Shown: in pieces, positions 18,821-25,114 of the stretch
Numbering within the stretch: position 1 is the first letter of the stretch
Layout of the letters: every line of letters starts with the position of its first letter
DNA from: a virus
Strand: one strand, 5' to 3'
Length of the DNA stretch: 25,114 nucleotides
Virus record (IMG/VR): IMGVR_UViG_3300042882_001412
Span: 1-25,114 of that record
Notes under the pieces: generated by a model
What the model saw: the letters and a program-made list of their open reading frames with translations, nothing else
Told to the model about the DNA's origin: nothing
Database searches by the model: none
Translations under genes and position numbers: made by a program

Positions 18821-19080
18821 TTCTTAGCACTGTTGGCATCCGCAAAAGCTATATGATCTCGCGTTATTTGCCACTCGTAACGAGGTCTTAGTCCCTCTCC
18901 AATCCTAACACAATCCGAGTCTGTATCAGTCAGAGGAGTCACACCATTCTGATATTTGAACAGGGTCTTAGTCACCCAATTGACATCGGTTAATAATTGA
19001 TTCCCGCCGCGTTTTCTGGCAGTGGTAACAACTAACTCGGCAATCTCTGGATAATTTGATTTAACTTTTGACTTTTTCAT
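18805..19080 (-). CDS. 91-aa hypothetical protein
   Basis: The product (MKKSKVKSNYPEIAELVVTT... GLRPRYEWQITRDHIAFADA) is small and mixed in charge with no recognised family. A segment NWVTKTLFKYQNGVTPLT could be a winged-helix part. Its start directly abuts the upstream stop (TAAATG). Its last codons lie in the 14-bp tandem duplication. Confidence 0.55.
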   Translation of the reverse strand: MKKSKVKSNYPEIAELVVTTARKRGGNQLLTDVNWVTKTLFKYQNGVTPLTDTDSDCVRIGEGLRPRYEWQITRDHIAFADANSAKKGWKT

Positions 19081-19410
19081 TTAAAATTCTTGATTGTTGT
19101 CTATGGTTTTCTTGAACTCTGAACCAACGGGAGCTAAGTTTTCTCGCCAGCTTAACCATCGGGTTTGTTGGTTTAGTTTGGCGGCGTTATAGTCTTCTAG
19201 TGTGATGTTCCAATCCTCAACAGGAGCAAACTCTAAACCAAGATCAAGAATGGTTTTGACAGCCCCTTCACGGGGGTATTTGGCTTTAGGGTTTGTCGTC
19301 CGGTGATAGAGTGTCATCAAAATAAAGTCTTTGTTTTTGGGGATGGGATTGGGTTCTGGGATTAACAGGATTTGACTGTAGACTGATTCGACTACTTCTG
19401 GATATTGCAT
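19081..19410 (-). CDS. 109-aa hypothetical protein
   Basis: The product begins MQYPEVVESVYSQILLIPEP and contains REGAVKTILDLGLEFAPVED and RWLSWRENLAPVGSEFKKTI. No family recognised. It lies 7 bases after the nuclease gene and abuts the next gene, so it belongs to the same transcript. Confidence 0.55.
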   Translation of the reverse strand: MQYPEVVESVYSQILLIPEPNPIPKNKDFILMTLYHRTTNPKAKYPREGAVKTILDLGLEFAPVEDWNITLEDYNAAKLNQQTRWLSWRENLAPVGSEFKKTIDNNQEF

Positions 19411-19417
19411 GAGGTTA

Positions 19418-20185
19418 TTAAGCTCTTGACGGTATCTTGTTAGTGTTGTCAGATGGAACTATTGAGGTAATACTTGAATCCCCATAATTATTCCACTGAA
19501 CTATATTTGTCGCCTGCTTCCAGAGTTGTTGCACTCGGACTTTGTGAGGTAAAAATTCTTCGCTACAAAACTTTCCGAAGTAATCTATATCCCCATCATA
19601 ACAATCAGTAATTAAATCCCTGGGATATTCAAAATCATAAATCCCGTAAATATTGTTAAAGTTTGCATCGGAATGTTTACCAGATCCCTCCCACAAACCA
19701 AATTGACCCCGAAACCACCCTCGACTTATATCTTCTCTCTTTTGGAATTGTTTACGTCTTTGTATCTCGTATTCGTAACCGTCAATCTCGCTACAGTCTT
19801 CCTGTTCATCAGGAGCGTAAAGCATCCCTATTGCTGTTTCCGAGTCAGGATCATAATGTGATGATATCCCGTTATCAAGCAAAGAAATCCCAACTAAAAG
19901 AATAAGCCCTTTGCAATTACAGTTTTCTATATTCTCCTTAATCTTCCGAACAGTTGCATCGTAATCATGGAACGGATAAACGGGTTTAACCTCAACAAAT
20001 ATCAATTCTTGTCTCCCTACTATCACAAAGTCAGGTATCCATCCATCAAAATCGCAAGGTTCATATTCCCATTTCCAATTAAGTAAATCAAAGAAAGCCG
20101 CCCACTTAGCTTCTAATCTTGACCGGAATTGAATCCCATTATATCGAGTGGGTTTGTTTTTGATGGTGTAGTCAAATCCTTTCAT
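19418..20185 (-). CDS. PD-(D/E)XK-fold nuclease
   Basis: This 255-aa protein has GAGG 5 bases before ATG 20185. The nuclease core is clear: YNGIQFRSRLEAKWAAFFDL (15-34; Glu25), WEYEPCDFDGWIPDFVIVG (39-57; Asp52) and ELIFVEVKPVY (60-70; E65-V-K67). This is the layout of small phage and plasmid PD-(D/E)XK proteins. Residues ~100-255 are an unassigned extension rich in Asp/Tyr (SHYDPDSETAIGMLYAPDEQ, GYEYEIQRRKQF). It could process element DNA or attack competitor DNA; no partner methylase is adjacent. Confidence 0.75.
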   Translation of the reverse strand: MKGFDYTIKNKPTRYNGIQFRSRLEAKWAAFFDLLNWKWEYEPCDFDGWIPDFVIVGRQELIFVEVKPVYPFHDYDATVRKIKENIENCNCKGLILLVGISLLDNGISSHYDPDSETAIGMLYAPDEQEDCSEIDGYEYEIQRRKQFQKREDISRGWFRGQFGLWEGSGKHSDANFNNIYGIYDFEYPRDLITDCYDGDIDYFGKFCSEEFLPHKVRVQQLWKQATNIVQWNNYGDSSITSIVPSDNTNKIPSRA

Positions 20186-20221
20186 GTTTTCCTCTTATTT
20201 GCTAATGTTTGCAATTCAAAA

Positions 20222-20842
20222 TTACCAACTCGGATTACCGCCATTAACGGCATCCGTCATGTATTTAGTTCTACGATGCCAACCCGACTTAAACACGGTT
20301 TGAGAAGGTCTACTGGTATAAATTGAGGTGTAATAACTATCTTGAGACTTGAGATAGTTTAACGCCTGTTCCTGCGGTGTTGACCCTGAGATATCCCACT
20401 TTTTACCACTATTAACATAACTATTCATAATAGCTAAATTAAGCGGTTTCTGGGCTTTATCTGCACCTGAAGCTATCCAGTAGTCGGTGTGATATATCTT
20501 TATTGCTTGGGGTAAAGTTATTGAGGAAACGTTTAACCCGTGCCGTTTGGCTACACTTTCAATAATACCATACTTGGTTTTCCCACCGCCATCGGCAGGG
20601 TGATCCGACCAACCTCCTTCTACCTTCAAAATGTGACTTATAGCCCATGCAAAACCCTCGTCATTTATACCAGCTTGACTAACAGCTTTCTTAATCTCTT
20701 CAGGGGCTTGTGCTTTGGAAATATCACCGGAAACATTACCCGATGGATTAGCACCCGTTACTGATTGAATTGCGGGGGATTGTAATAAATTGATAAGTGT
20801 AAACCCCGTTACCCCTAACATCATTAAGTTATTGAAAATCAT
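20222..20842 (-). CDS. Membrane-anchored GH108 muramidase
   Basis: This 206-aa protein starts with a hydrophobic segment (MIFNNLMMLGVTGFTLINLL), probably a membrane anchor or signal-arrest sequence. A Ser/Gly-rich linker follows. The GH108 lysozyme core is ILKVEGGWSDHPADGGGKTK followed by YGI, with Glu75 as catalytic acid. It ends WHRRTKYMTDAV, like the peptidoglycan-binding end of the family. It would cut the glycan backbone of peptidoglycan for lysis, entry or a transfer channel. It overlaps the M23 gene by 4 bases (ATGA); the two probably act together. Confidence 0.85.
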   Translation of the reverse strand: MIFNNLMMLGVTGFTLINLLQSPAIQSVTGANPSGNVSGDISKAQAPEEIKKAVSQAGINDEGFAWAISHILKVEGGWSDHPADGGGKTKYGIIESVAKRHGLNVSSITLPQAIKIYHTDYWIASGADKAQKPLNLAIMNSYVNSGKKWDISGSTPQEQALNYLKSQDSYYTSIYTSRPSQTVFKSGWHRRTKYMTDAVNGGNPSW

Positions 20843-21435
20843 TTTTTCGGCTCCATTATTGGGATTACTTTTTTAGGGTCAATATATTTCCCGTTGAGTT
20901 TTATTCCTAAGTGCAGGTGATTTCCGGTTGATGTTCCCGTAGTACCAACTAGAGCTATGGGAGTACCTGCTTTGACCGACTGACCCTTTTGAGCTAAAAC
21001 TTTCGAGGCGTGGCAGTATTTGGACAGGTAGCCACCTGAGTGATTGATCTCAACTGCATTGCCACAACCGCCCATGTCACCCGCAAAAGACACCTGACCA
21101 TCGGCAACGGCTAAGATGTTTGCACCCCCCGGCGCTGCAAAATCAATCCCGTTGTGCATTTTTTGCCCTCCCGTTACAGGATGCTCTCTCATACCAAACC
21201 CAGAAGATATTGTGTAAGGGGTTGAATGGGGATAGATAAACTTAGGGGCGTTTTTACCTAACGTAATTGTTTCTGATGTTGTTGTTGATTGGGATTGAGG
21301 AACTGAGGTAGAGGGTGATCCAAACTTAAAAATGCTAAAGCCCACAAGCAAAACAGAAACGAAACACCAGAACCAAACATCATCAAGCTGTTCCTCACAA
21401 TCCCTTATCCTCTCCTCCAATTTCCGGTTCAACAT
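20839..21435 (-). CDS. Membrane-anchored M23-family metallopeptidase
   Basis: This 198-aa protein has a cytoplasmic charged start, one membrane segment (~20-38, WFWCFVSVLLVGFSIFKF), a Ser/Thr-rich linker and a LytM/M23 domain: SGFGMREHPVTGGQKMHNGI (78-97), HNGIDFAAPGG (H94, D98 as zinc ligands), ALVGTTGTSTGNHLHLGI (161-178; H173, H175). It would cut peptide cross-links of peptidoglycan. Together with the GH108 muramidase and the FtsK-like ATPase upstream it forms a wall-opening set. A single membrane anchor in place of a cleavable signal keeps it in the inner membrane. Confidence 0.88.
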   Translation of the reverse strand: MLNRKLEERIRDCEEQLDDVWFWCFVSVLLVGFSIFKFGSPSTSVPQSQSTTTSETITLGKNAPKFIYPHSTPYTISSGFGMREHPVTGGQKMHNGIDFAAPGGANILAVADGQVSFAGDMGGCGNAVEINHSGGYLSKYCHASKVLAQKGQSVKAGTPIALVGTTGTSTGNHLHLGIKLNGKYIDPKKVIPIMEPKK

Positions 21436-21439
21436 TGCC

Positions 21440-21790
21440 TTATTTTCCCCCCATATCTTGCTTGCCTATTTGTTCTGATTTATCGTTTTTGGGAACGTCA
21501 AGGTTGTAGCGCGATCGCAAGCCACCTAATTTAAACTCGCCACTAAATAGGTTTTTAGCTGTCTCTTTCTTTTCGGGTTTAGTGGAATCGGAAGATTTTT
21601 TATCATCGGTTTTGGGTTCTTCTTTAGGTTTTGCCCAGTCCTCCTTGGGTATCTGCCTAGTTATTTCTGGGATGGTTTTTACCGTTTCGGCTACACCCTT
21701 TTTAAACCACCAAGGGATTGACTGATTCCAACAAAAGTAAATCAGAAATACCCAACCCAGAACAGATCCAAAATAGAATAAAACTCTCAT
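21440..21790 (-). CDS. 116-aa single-pass membrane protein
   Basis: The N-terminus is one hydrophobic segment (MRVLFYFGSVLGWVFLIYFC), followed by a Lys/Glu/Pro-rich region (KEDWAKPKEEPKTDDKKSSD) and a short end (FKLGGLRSRYNLDVPKNDKS). A HIP1 site encodes part of RSRYN. No family recognised. It is probably a small envelope component of the apparatus encoded around it. GGAGG lies 10 bases upstream and it overlaps the previous stop by one base. Confidence 0.6.
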   Translation of the reverse strand: MRVLFYFGSVLGWVFLIYFCWNQSIPWWFKKGVAETVKTIPEITRQIPKEDWAKPKEEPKTDDKKSSDSTKPEKKETAKNLFSGEFKLGGLRSRYNLDVPKNDKSEQIGKQDMGGK

Positions 21791-22026
21791 TATTTAACAT
21801 CCTCCAGTGATTCAATTGGGGTAATGGTTGAATCGGAATCGTCACCTTGACCGGGGGGAAGTTGACGATTATTTGTGGCATTTATAGACCCGCCGAACCA
21901 ATAGGTTAAAGTCCCTACACTTTTCTCGAATAATGTCTTGATAGCGGTTTCAACTGTCATCCCTCTGACTCCAAAAAAGACAAGTAAAGTTAGCGCAGAA
22001 ACGAAAACAATTCTTGAGGGTTTCAT
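21790..22026 (-). CDS. 78-aa membrane or exported protein
   Basis: MKPSRIVFVSALTLLVFFGV is a positively charged start plus hydrophobic segment, a signal or single anchor. Then VETAIKTLFEKSVGTLTYWF and a polar tail (GQGDDSDSTITPIESLEDV). GGAG lies 9 bases upstream. No family recognised; adjacent to the ATPase gene. Confidence 0.6.
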   Translation of the reverse strand: MKPSRIVFVSALTLLVFFGVRGMTVETAIKTLFEKSVGTLTYWFGGSINATNNRQLPPGQGDDSDSTITPIESLEDVK

Positions 22027-22038
22027 AAGTAAAGGCTC

Positions 22039-23475
22039 CTATTTATTAATTAAGACTTTGGACTGAGAGGACTGAGATAATTGAGACTCCCATGCGGGTT
22101 TGAGGTAATTCGTGTAACGCTTGTTAGTAGAACGCGGCTCTATTCCTAACTCGCTACAAATTTGTTTTAGGGGTGATGGAATCAAACCGTGGGAATATTT
22201 AAAAGCCCGAAGTTCAAGAGAAGATTTAAACAGGGCAGTATTAACCTGCTCCCACCAATCACTATCCGGGTCGGTTGATTTGGCACTGGCAAAGGTAACG
22301 TTAAATCCTGATAGGTCAGGAATTGAAACTACTCTTGATTGCCCTTTGATTGTGCAGATAGCGGGTCTTTTCCCTTCCTTGAGCAACCTTTCAGCTATCT
22401 CTATTAACCCCGTTTTCTCCCCTGCTAAATACCGTAACTGCGATTCAGGGATTGATGGGTAGCAGATTATTAATTGAGCTAAATTTTCCAGTGTTGCCAA
22501 AGTAAAACCACCCTCACCGACGGACGCGGATTGACCCACGGGGATTAACTTAATCTTGTAGCCTCTACCCTGCTTAATGATCTCAATTAGCTTATCGAGC
22601 CGGGAATTGGTTTTGTCTGACTTGTATCGTTCCACGATACTGTCAAATTCTTCGCAGATTAGGCAAATCGGAGTCAGGTCAACTTGAATTTCTGATATCT
22701 TTTTGGCTCCGTTTTTGGCTCCGTCAACACAAGCCTTAATCCGTTTATCTAATTGGGCGTGAACGTGATCAATTAGGCTATCAATCTCGTCATCGGGTTG
22801 CTTGATCCATTCGGTGTCCAACCCAAACCAATTATTAAGATAACCGTCATTATCGGGCTTTCCATAGTTCGGGTCAGCAATAAACAGTTGACCATCGGGG
22901 TTATTCTCAAGCCATTGACTGATTATCAATCCCAGGAGTTTAGATTTTCCCGACCCCGTGCCACCCGTTAGCCTTTGATGTGGCAACGATAGAAATTCGG
23001 ATACCCAACCCGAATCATCTTTGATTGATTGAAACTTAGACTTGATTTCCGGTGGGATAGCGCGGATCAACAGTTGAGATGATTTGGCATAACCTTTTTC
23101 TCCAAAGTCCCCTAGACTATCCAAAGCCTGACCAACTCCCCAAACTGTCCAACTAACTGATTTAGCCAAGGTATCGGGGACGGTGCGGGGTAGATCCTCA
23201 AGTTTGACCATAGACTCATCCCCTAGTATCAACCCCGCTAAAGCACCAAGGCATCCCACGCCCGCTAAATATAGAAGGATTGAATTATTAACGGGTTTAC
23301 GCTCAATTACCAAAACGCTACCCCATTCTCCTTTCTGAGATTGGTGGGGTGAGATACCTTTTAAATCCTCAATCTGAACAGTCGCAGCGCTGAATAAACC
23401 AATGGCTGAAAATCCTAAACTTGCTGCAACGGCAACCCCCCAATTATCCTTAGTGAAGTTATTTGGTCTTGCCAT
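22039..23475 (-). CDS. FtsK/HerA/TraG-like DNA-translocase ATPase with two membrane segments
   Basis: The start at ATG 23475 has GGAGG 6 bases upstream; a longer frame to 23511 is rejected. The protein is 478 aa. Two membrane segments lie at ~14-33 and ~66-85 (SILLYLAGVGCLGALAGLIL). Walker A is LTGGTGSGKSKLL (~169-181); then QLFIADPNYGKPD, and Walker B LICEEFD (~272-278) with paired Glu. The end (SPLKQICSELGIEPRSTNKR) looks like a winged helix. The layout fits membrane-bound DNA pumps: conjugative coupling proteins or FtsK-like packaging motors. It is flanked by membrane proteins and wall hydrolases. Whether it moves DNA into virions or to another cell cannot be told here. Confidence 0.75.
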   Translation of the reverse strand: MARPNNFTKDNWGVAVAASLGFSAIGLFSAATVQIEDLKGISPHQSQKGEWGSVLVIERKPVNNSILLYLAGVGCLGALAGLILGDESMVKLEDLPRTVPDTLAKSVSWTVWGVGQALDSLGDFGEKGYAKSSQLLIRAIPPEIKSKFQSIKDDSGWVSEFLSLPHQRLTGGTGSGKSKLLGLIISQWLENNPDGQLFIADPNYGKPDNDGYLNNWFGLDTEWIKQPDDEIDSLIDHVHAQLDKRIKACVDGAKNGAKKISEIQVDLTPICLICEEFDSIVERYKSDKTNSRLDKLIEIIKQGRGYKIKLIPVGQSASVGEGGFTLATLENLAQLIICYPSIPESQLRYLAGEKTGLIEIAERLLKEGKRPAICTIKGQSRVVSIPDLSGFNVTFASAKSTDPDSDWWEQVNTALFKSSLELRAFKYSHGLIPSPLKQICSELGIEPRSTNKRYTNYLKPAWESQLSQSSQSKVLINK

Positions 23476-24265
23476 CTTTAGCCTCCTTTTCTGCCAATTG
23501 TTTAGCCTCAAGTTCTAATTGCTTTTGAAGGGCCTCAGTCCGCTTCTGCTGCTCGTAGGTTAAAGCTCTAAGTGTCATGGCAACCTCAGAGAACCGACGG
23601 ACATCACTCGCCAAAACCGAGACATTAACAGAGGTAAACTTTAATTGAATTTGATCTGCCGATGTAGTTTCCCAATGGCGTTTTAGTGCCAAAAGATTTC
23701 CCCAAACCTCAAACAACAAATCAGCCGCTTGCTTCCGTTCTTTAGGTGAACCGTTAAATTCTCCCTCTAGCGTAGCTTTATCAAGTTTGTTAGCCAGAAA
23801 GTTGATTTTCTTAATCAGAAATAACTCAATAGAAATGGGTTTCTTTTCAATCTCAGAACGAGCTTGCAACAGGAATGTTTCTGCTACCGCTTCACTCAAA
23901 TTGTTAACTTGAAAACCTACCTCGTTTAATGACTTATCTAATAGCTCATTTCGTGCCATTTCTAAGTCAGGGGATGGTTGAAATTCTCCAGAATTATCAT
24001 TAGCTTCGGTCGAGGTTTCCCCTGTTGGTTCTACCGTCATTTGCTGAACTTCGGCACTTTCAGCTACGGGAACGTTAGGAGCAAACTTCTTGATAATTCC
24101 TGATTTATTCCCGACTAAGGTAATAAAACTACAAACTGCAATAACTGTTAGTAAAACCGCTACTCGTTTTCGTGTTTTATTAGGCTTTCTAGGTTCCCTC
24201 TGAGTGGCTTCTGAATCCCCACTAAAAGCTGGTAAGTCATCACTAGGCTGTAAACTGTCTAACAT
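23459..24265 (-). CDS. 268-aa single-pass membrane protein with coiled-coil end
   Basis: A charged start (DDLPAFSGDSEATQREPRKP) is followed by one membrane segment (~34-50, AVLLTVIAVCSFITLVG), then a large outer or periplasmic region with helices (EVGFQVNNLSEAVAETFLLQ) and a C-terminal coiled coil (ALQKQLELEAKQLAEKEA). GGGAGA lies 9 bases before ATG 24265. The architecture resembles VirB10/TraB-like or membrane-fusion-type scaffolds only in a general way; no family is recognised. It overlaps the ATPase gene by 17 bases and is probably its partner. Confidence 0.62.
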   Translation of the reverse strand: MLDSLQPSDDLPAFSGDSEATQREPRKPNKTRKRVAVLLTVIAVCSFITLVGNKSGIIKKFAPNVPVAESAEVQQMTVEPTGETSTEANDNSGEFQPSPDLEMARNELLDKSLNEVGFQVNNLSEAVAETFLLQARSEIEKKPISIELFLIKKINFLANKLDKATLEGEFNGSPKERKQAADLLFEVWGNLLALKRHWETTSADQIQLKFTSVNVSVLASDVRRFSEVAMTLRALTYEQQKRTEALQKQLELEAKQLAEKEAKDGKTK

Positions 24266-24270
24266 CTATA

Positions 24271-24696
24271 TCAATCTCCCTGTGCATGGTGTGAGGTTTT
24301 GATTTTCTGGGCGTTGGTGTTTGGAGTGGTGTTTTCGGGCGAAAGTACCTTTCCATAGAGTTCAAGGGCTTCAAAGTATTCAGGACTCCCAGGCTGAAGG
24401 CAATTCAGGTGATTCTCGGTTGCCCTTTGGATCAGTTCACCCAACACAAGGTTAAAGTCTGGTTTTGTGTCTGATCTGTTGGGGCTTGTTTCCTTGTTTG
24501 ATTGGGTGTTATTGCGGGTTGTGATAGCCAAGAGTGCAGTAGTTGTGGAACTAGCTATTAATCCGATAAAACCCCCGTATTGACCCATTCTAACCTCTGA
24601 TATTTCCGGTTCTAATGTTAGGGATAACAGGACTGAACTAAGACCACCAATCACAGTTCCAACCATGATCGCCTTAACGGGTTCTGGGATTTTCAT
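24271..24696 (-). CDS. 141-aa protein with two membrane segments
   Basis: The N-terminal half has two hydrophobic helices (~7-26, VKAIMVGTVIGGLSSVLLSL; ~39-58, GQYGGFIGLIASSTTTALLA) separated by a short acidic loop, like a small holin or channel. The C-terminal half is polar (RSDTKPDFNLVLGELIQRAT ... YFEALELYGKVL). Its start lies inside the end of the 41-aa ORF upstream (23-base overlap). A holin would fit beside the two lysis enzymes farther downstream, but an assembly role is equally possible. Confidence 0.6.
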   Translation of the reverse strand: MKIPEPVKAIMVGTVIGGLSSVLLSLTLEPEISEVRMGQYGGFIGLIASSTTTALLAITTRNNTQSNKETSPNRSDTKPDFNLVLGELIQRATENHLNCLQPGSPEYFEALELYGKVLSPENTTPNTNAQKIKTSHHAQGD

Positions 24697-24799
24697 ATTG
24701 ATAGTTTTGGGATTGTTCCCTGATTCGACTAAAAACTACTTGATTGCTAAATATTAAAAACCCAATAAAGAATGCTGTTAAATAATAAATAGTATTCAT
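24674..24799 (-). CDS. 41-aa small membrane protein
   Basis: ATG 24799 has GGGAGG 9 bases upstream. MNTIYYLTAFFIGFLIFSNQ is a single membrane segment and is followed by a polar tail (SRIREQSQNYQYENPRTR). It overlaps the preceding 28-codon frame by one base and the next gene by 23 bases, so it sits tightly in the operon. No family recognised. Confidence 0.6.
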   Translation of the reverse strand: MNTIYYLTAFFIGFLIFSNQVVFSRIREQSQNYQYENPRTR

Positions 24800-24885
24800 T
24801 AGAAACAACCTCCCATTAAAAAGGGCATTACGTTATGTGAGCAGTAAACTCCAAATAGATTAACCAAGTCGATAACGATTCCCAC
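24799..24885 (-). CDS. 28-aa peptide, GTG start
   Basis: GTG 24885 has the strong Shine-Dalgarno GGGAGGG 6 bases upstream. The product begins MGIVIDLVNLFGVYCSHNVM and is mostly hydrophobic. Its start directly abuts the stop of the upstream frame (24886-24888) and its stop overlaps the next ATG (TAATG). Very short, so the call rests on ribosome-site quality and packing. Confidence 0.4.
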   Translation of the reverse strand: MGIVIDLVNLFGVYCSHNVMPFLMGGCF

Positions 24886-25114
24886 TTAAAACCCTCCCAT
24901 TAATAATTCTAATTGTTGACTGATTTCCTTGGGTTGAGGGATTTTTAGGATAACTTCTATTCTCTCAACCCGTGTTTCTAGTTCGTTTATTCTCCGAAAA
25001 AACTTCTCACAGCTAACTGGGATTTTTTTGACTTTCCCACCGCTTCGTTAAGTTGCTGTTCTAAAGCCTCAATTGAGATTTCTTGATCAAAGTCTAAGAG
25101 GTTTCCTAACTCAT
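24886..25114 (-). CDS. Partial gene with apparent -1 frameshift at a T6 run, coiled-coil end
   Basis: From the right edge, one frame codes for ELGNLLDFDQEISIEALEQQ and continues to FFGE, stopping at TAA 24987-24989. The -1 frame continues from the run of six T (minus strand, T TTT TTC, 25002-24996) as RRINELETRVERIEVILKIP and on to MGGF, ending at 24886-24888. This second part forms a coiled coil, has no ATG, GTG or TTG at a usable position, and its stop directly abuts the next gene's GTG. So it is coding but reachable only by frameshift, transcript slippage or an indel in the T run. GGAG follows the slip site directly. The upstream end lies outside the window. Confidence 0.55.

Noticed and set aside
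1-25114. tRNA or rRNA genes
   Set aside because: The gaps between genes are short and I saw no cloverleaf-like segment with a TTCRA T-loop motif; a covariance-model scan would be needed to exclude all.

Overview
The window looks like part of a mobile genome (phage, phage-plasmid or conjugative plasmid) living in a cyanobacterium. Evidence for the host: nine copies of the cyanobacterial HIP1 octamer GCGATCGC in 25 kb, a stand-alone HTH module typical of cyanobacterial regulators (18200-18520), and moderate AT richness. Evidence for a mobile genome: small, tightly packed genes in strand-coherent blocks, a phage-type Dam methylase, an antirepressor, a RuvC-like resolvase, two membrane-anchored cell-wall hydrolases, a homing endonuclease, and many orphan genes.

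Layout. (1) 1-4554, plus strand: a DNA base-modification cluster. It begins with the C-terminal part of a 2-oxoglutarate/Fe(II) dioxygenase with a TET/JBP-like HxD...H...R signature. Next come queE, queD, folE, a 51-aa ORF, queC, a DpdA-type 7-deazaguanine transglycosylase and a ParB-domain protein. FolE, QueD, QueE and QueC together convert GTP to preQ0. DpdA would exchange preQ0 for guanine in DNA. (2) 4609-6259: an antirepressor gene split in two by a 758-bp GIY-YIG homing-endonuclease insertion. (3) 6277-8555, minus strand: an array of small genes, several with their own promoter and hairpin terminator; two promoters share an identical 24-bp block. (4) 8714-10260, plus: an LPD29-like protein and a small repeat protein. 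(5) 10563-12142, plus: two orphan proteins and a GH10-like glycosidase. (6) 12139-16483, minus: large orphan proteins, possibly virion or surface components, a 55-aa protein and a KGG-repeat protein. (7) 16530-17195, plus: Dam-like adenine methyltransferase with a strong 5' hairpin. (8) 17218-25114, minus: a long, tightly packed gene series. In transcription order it has small membrane or coiled-coil proteins, an FtsK/HerA/TraG-like ATPase, membrane proteins, an M23 peptidase, a GH108 muramidase, a PD-(D/E)XK nuclease, orphans, the HTH protein and the RuvC-like resolvase.

The most interesting point is the pairing of a TET/JBP-like oxygenase with a complete preQ0/DpdA pathway and a Dam-type methylase. 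This suggests that the element's DNA could carry several base modifications at once, plausibly to resist host nucleases. No capsid, portal, terminase, tail, relaxase or replication-initiator gene is recognisable here, so the kind of element stays open.
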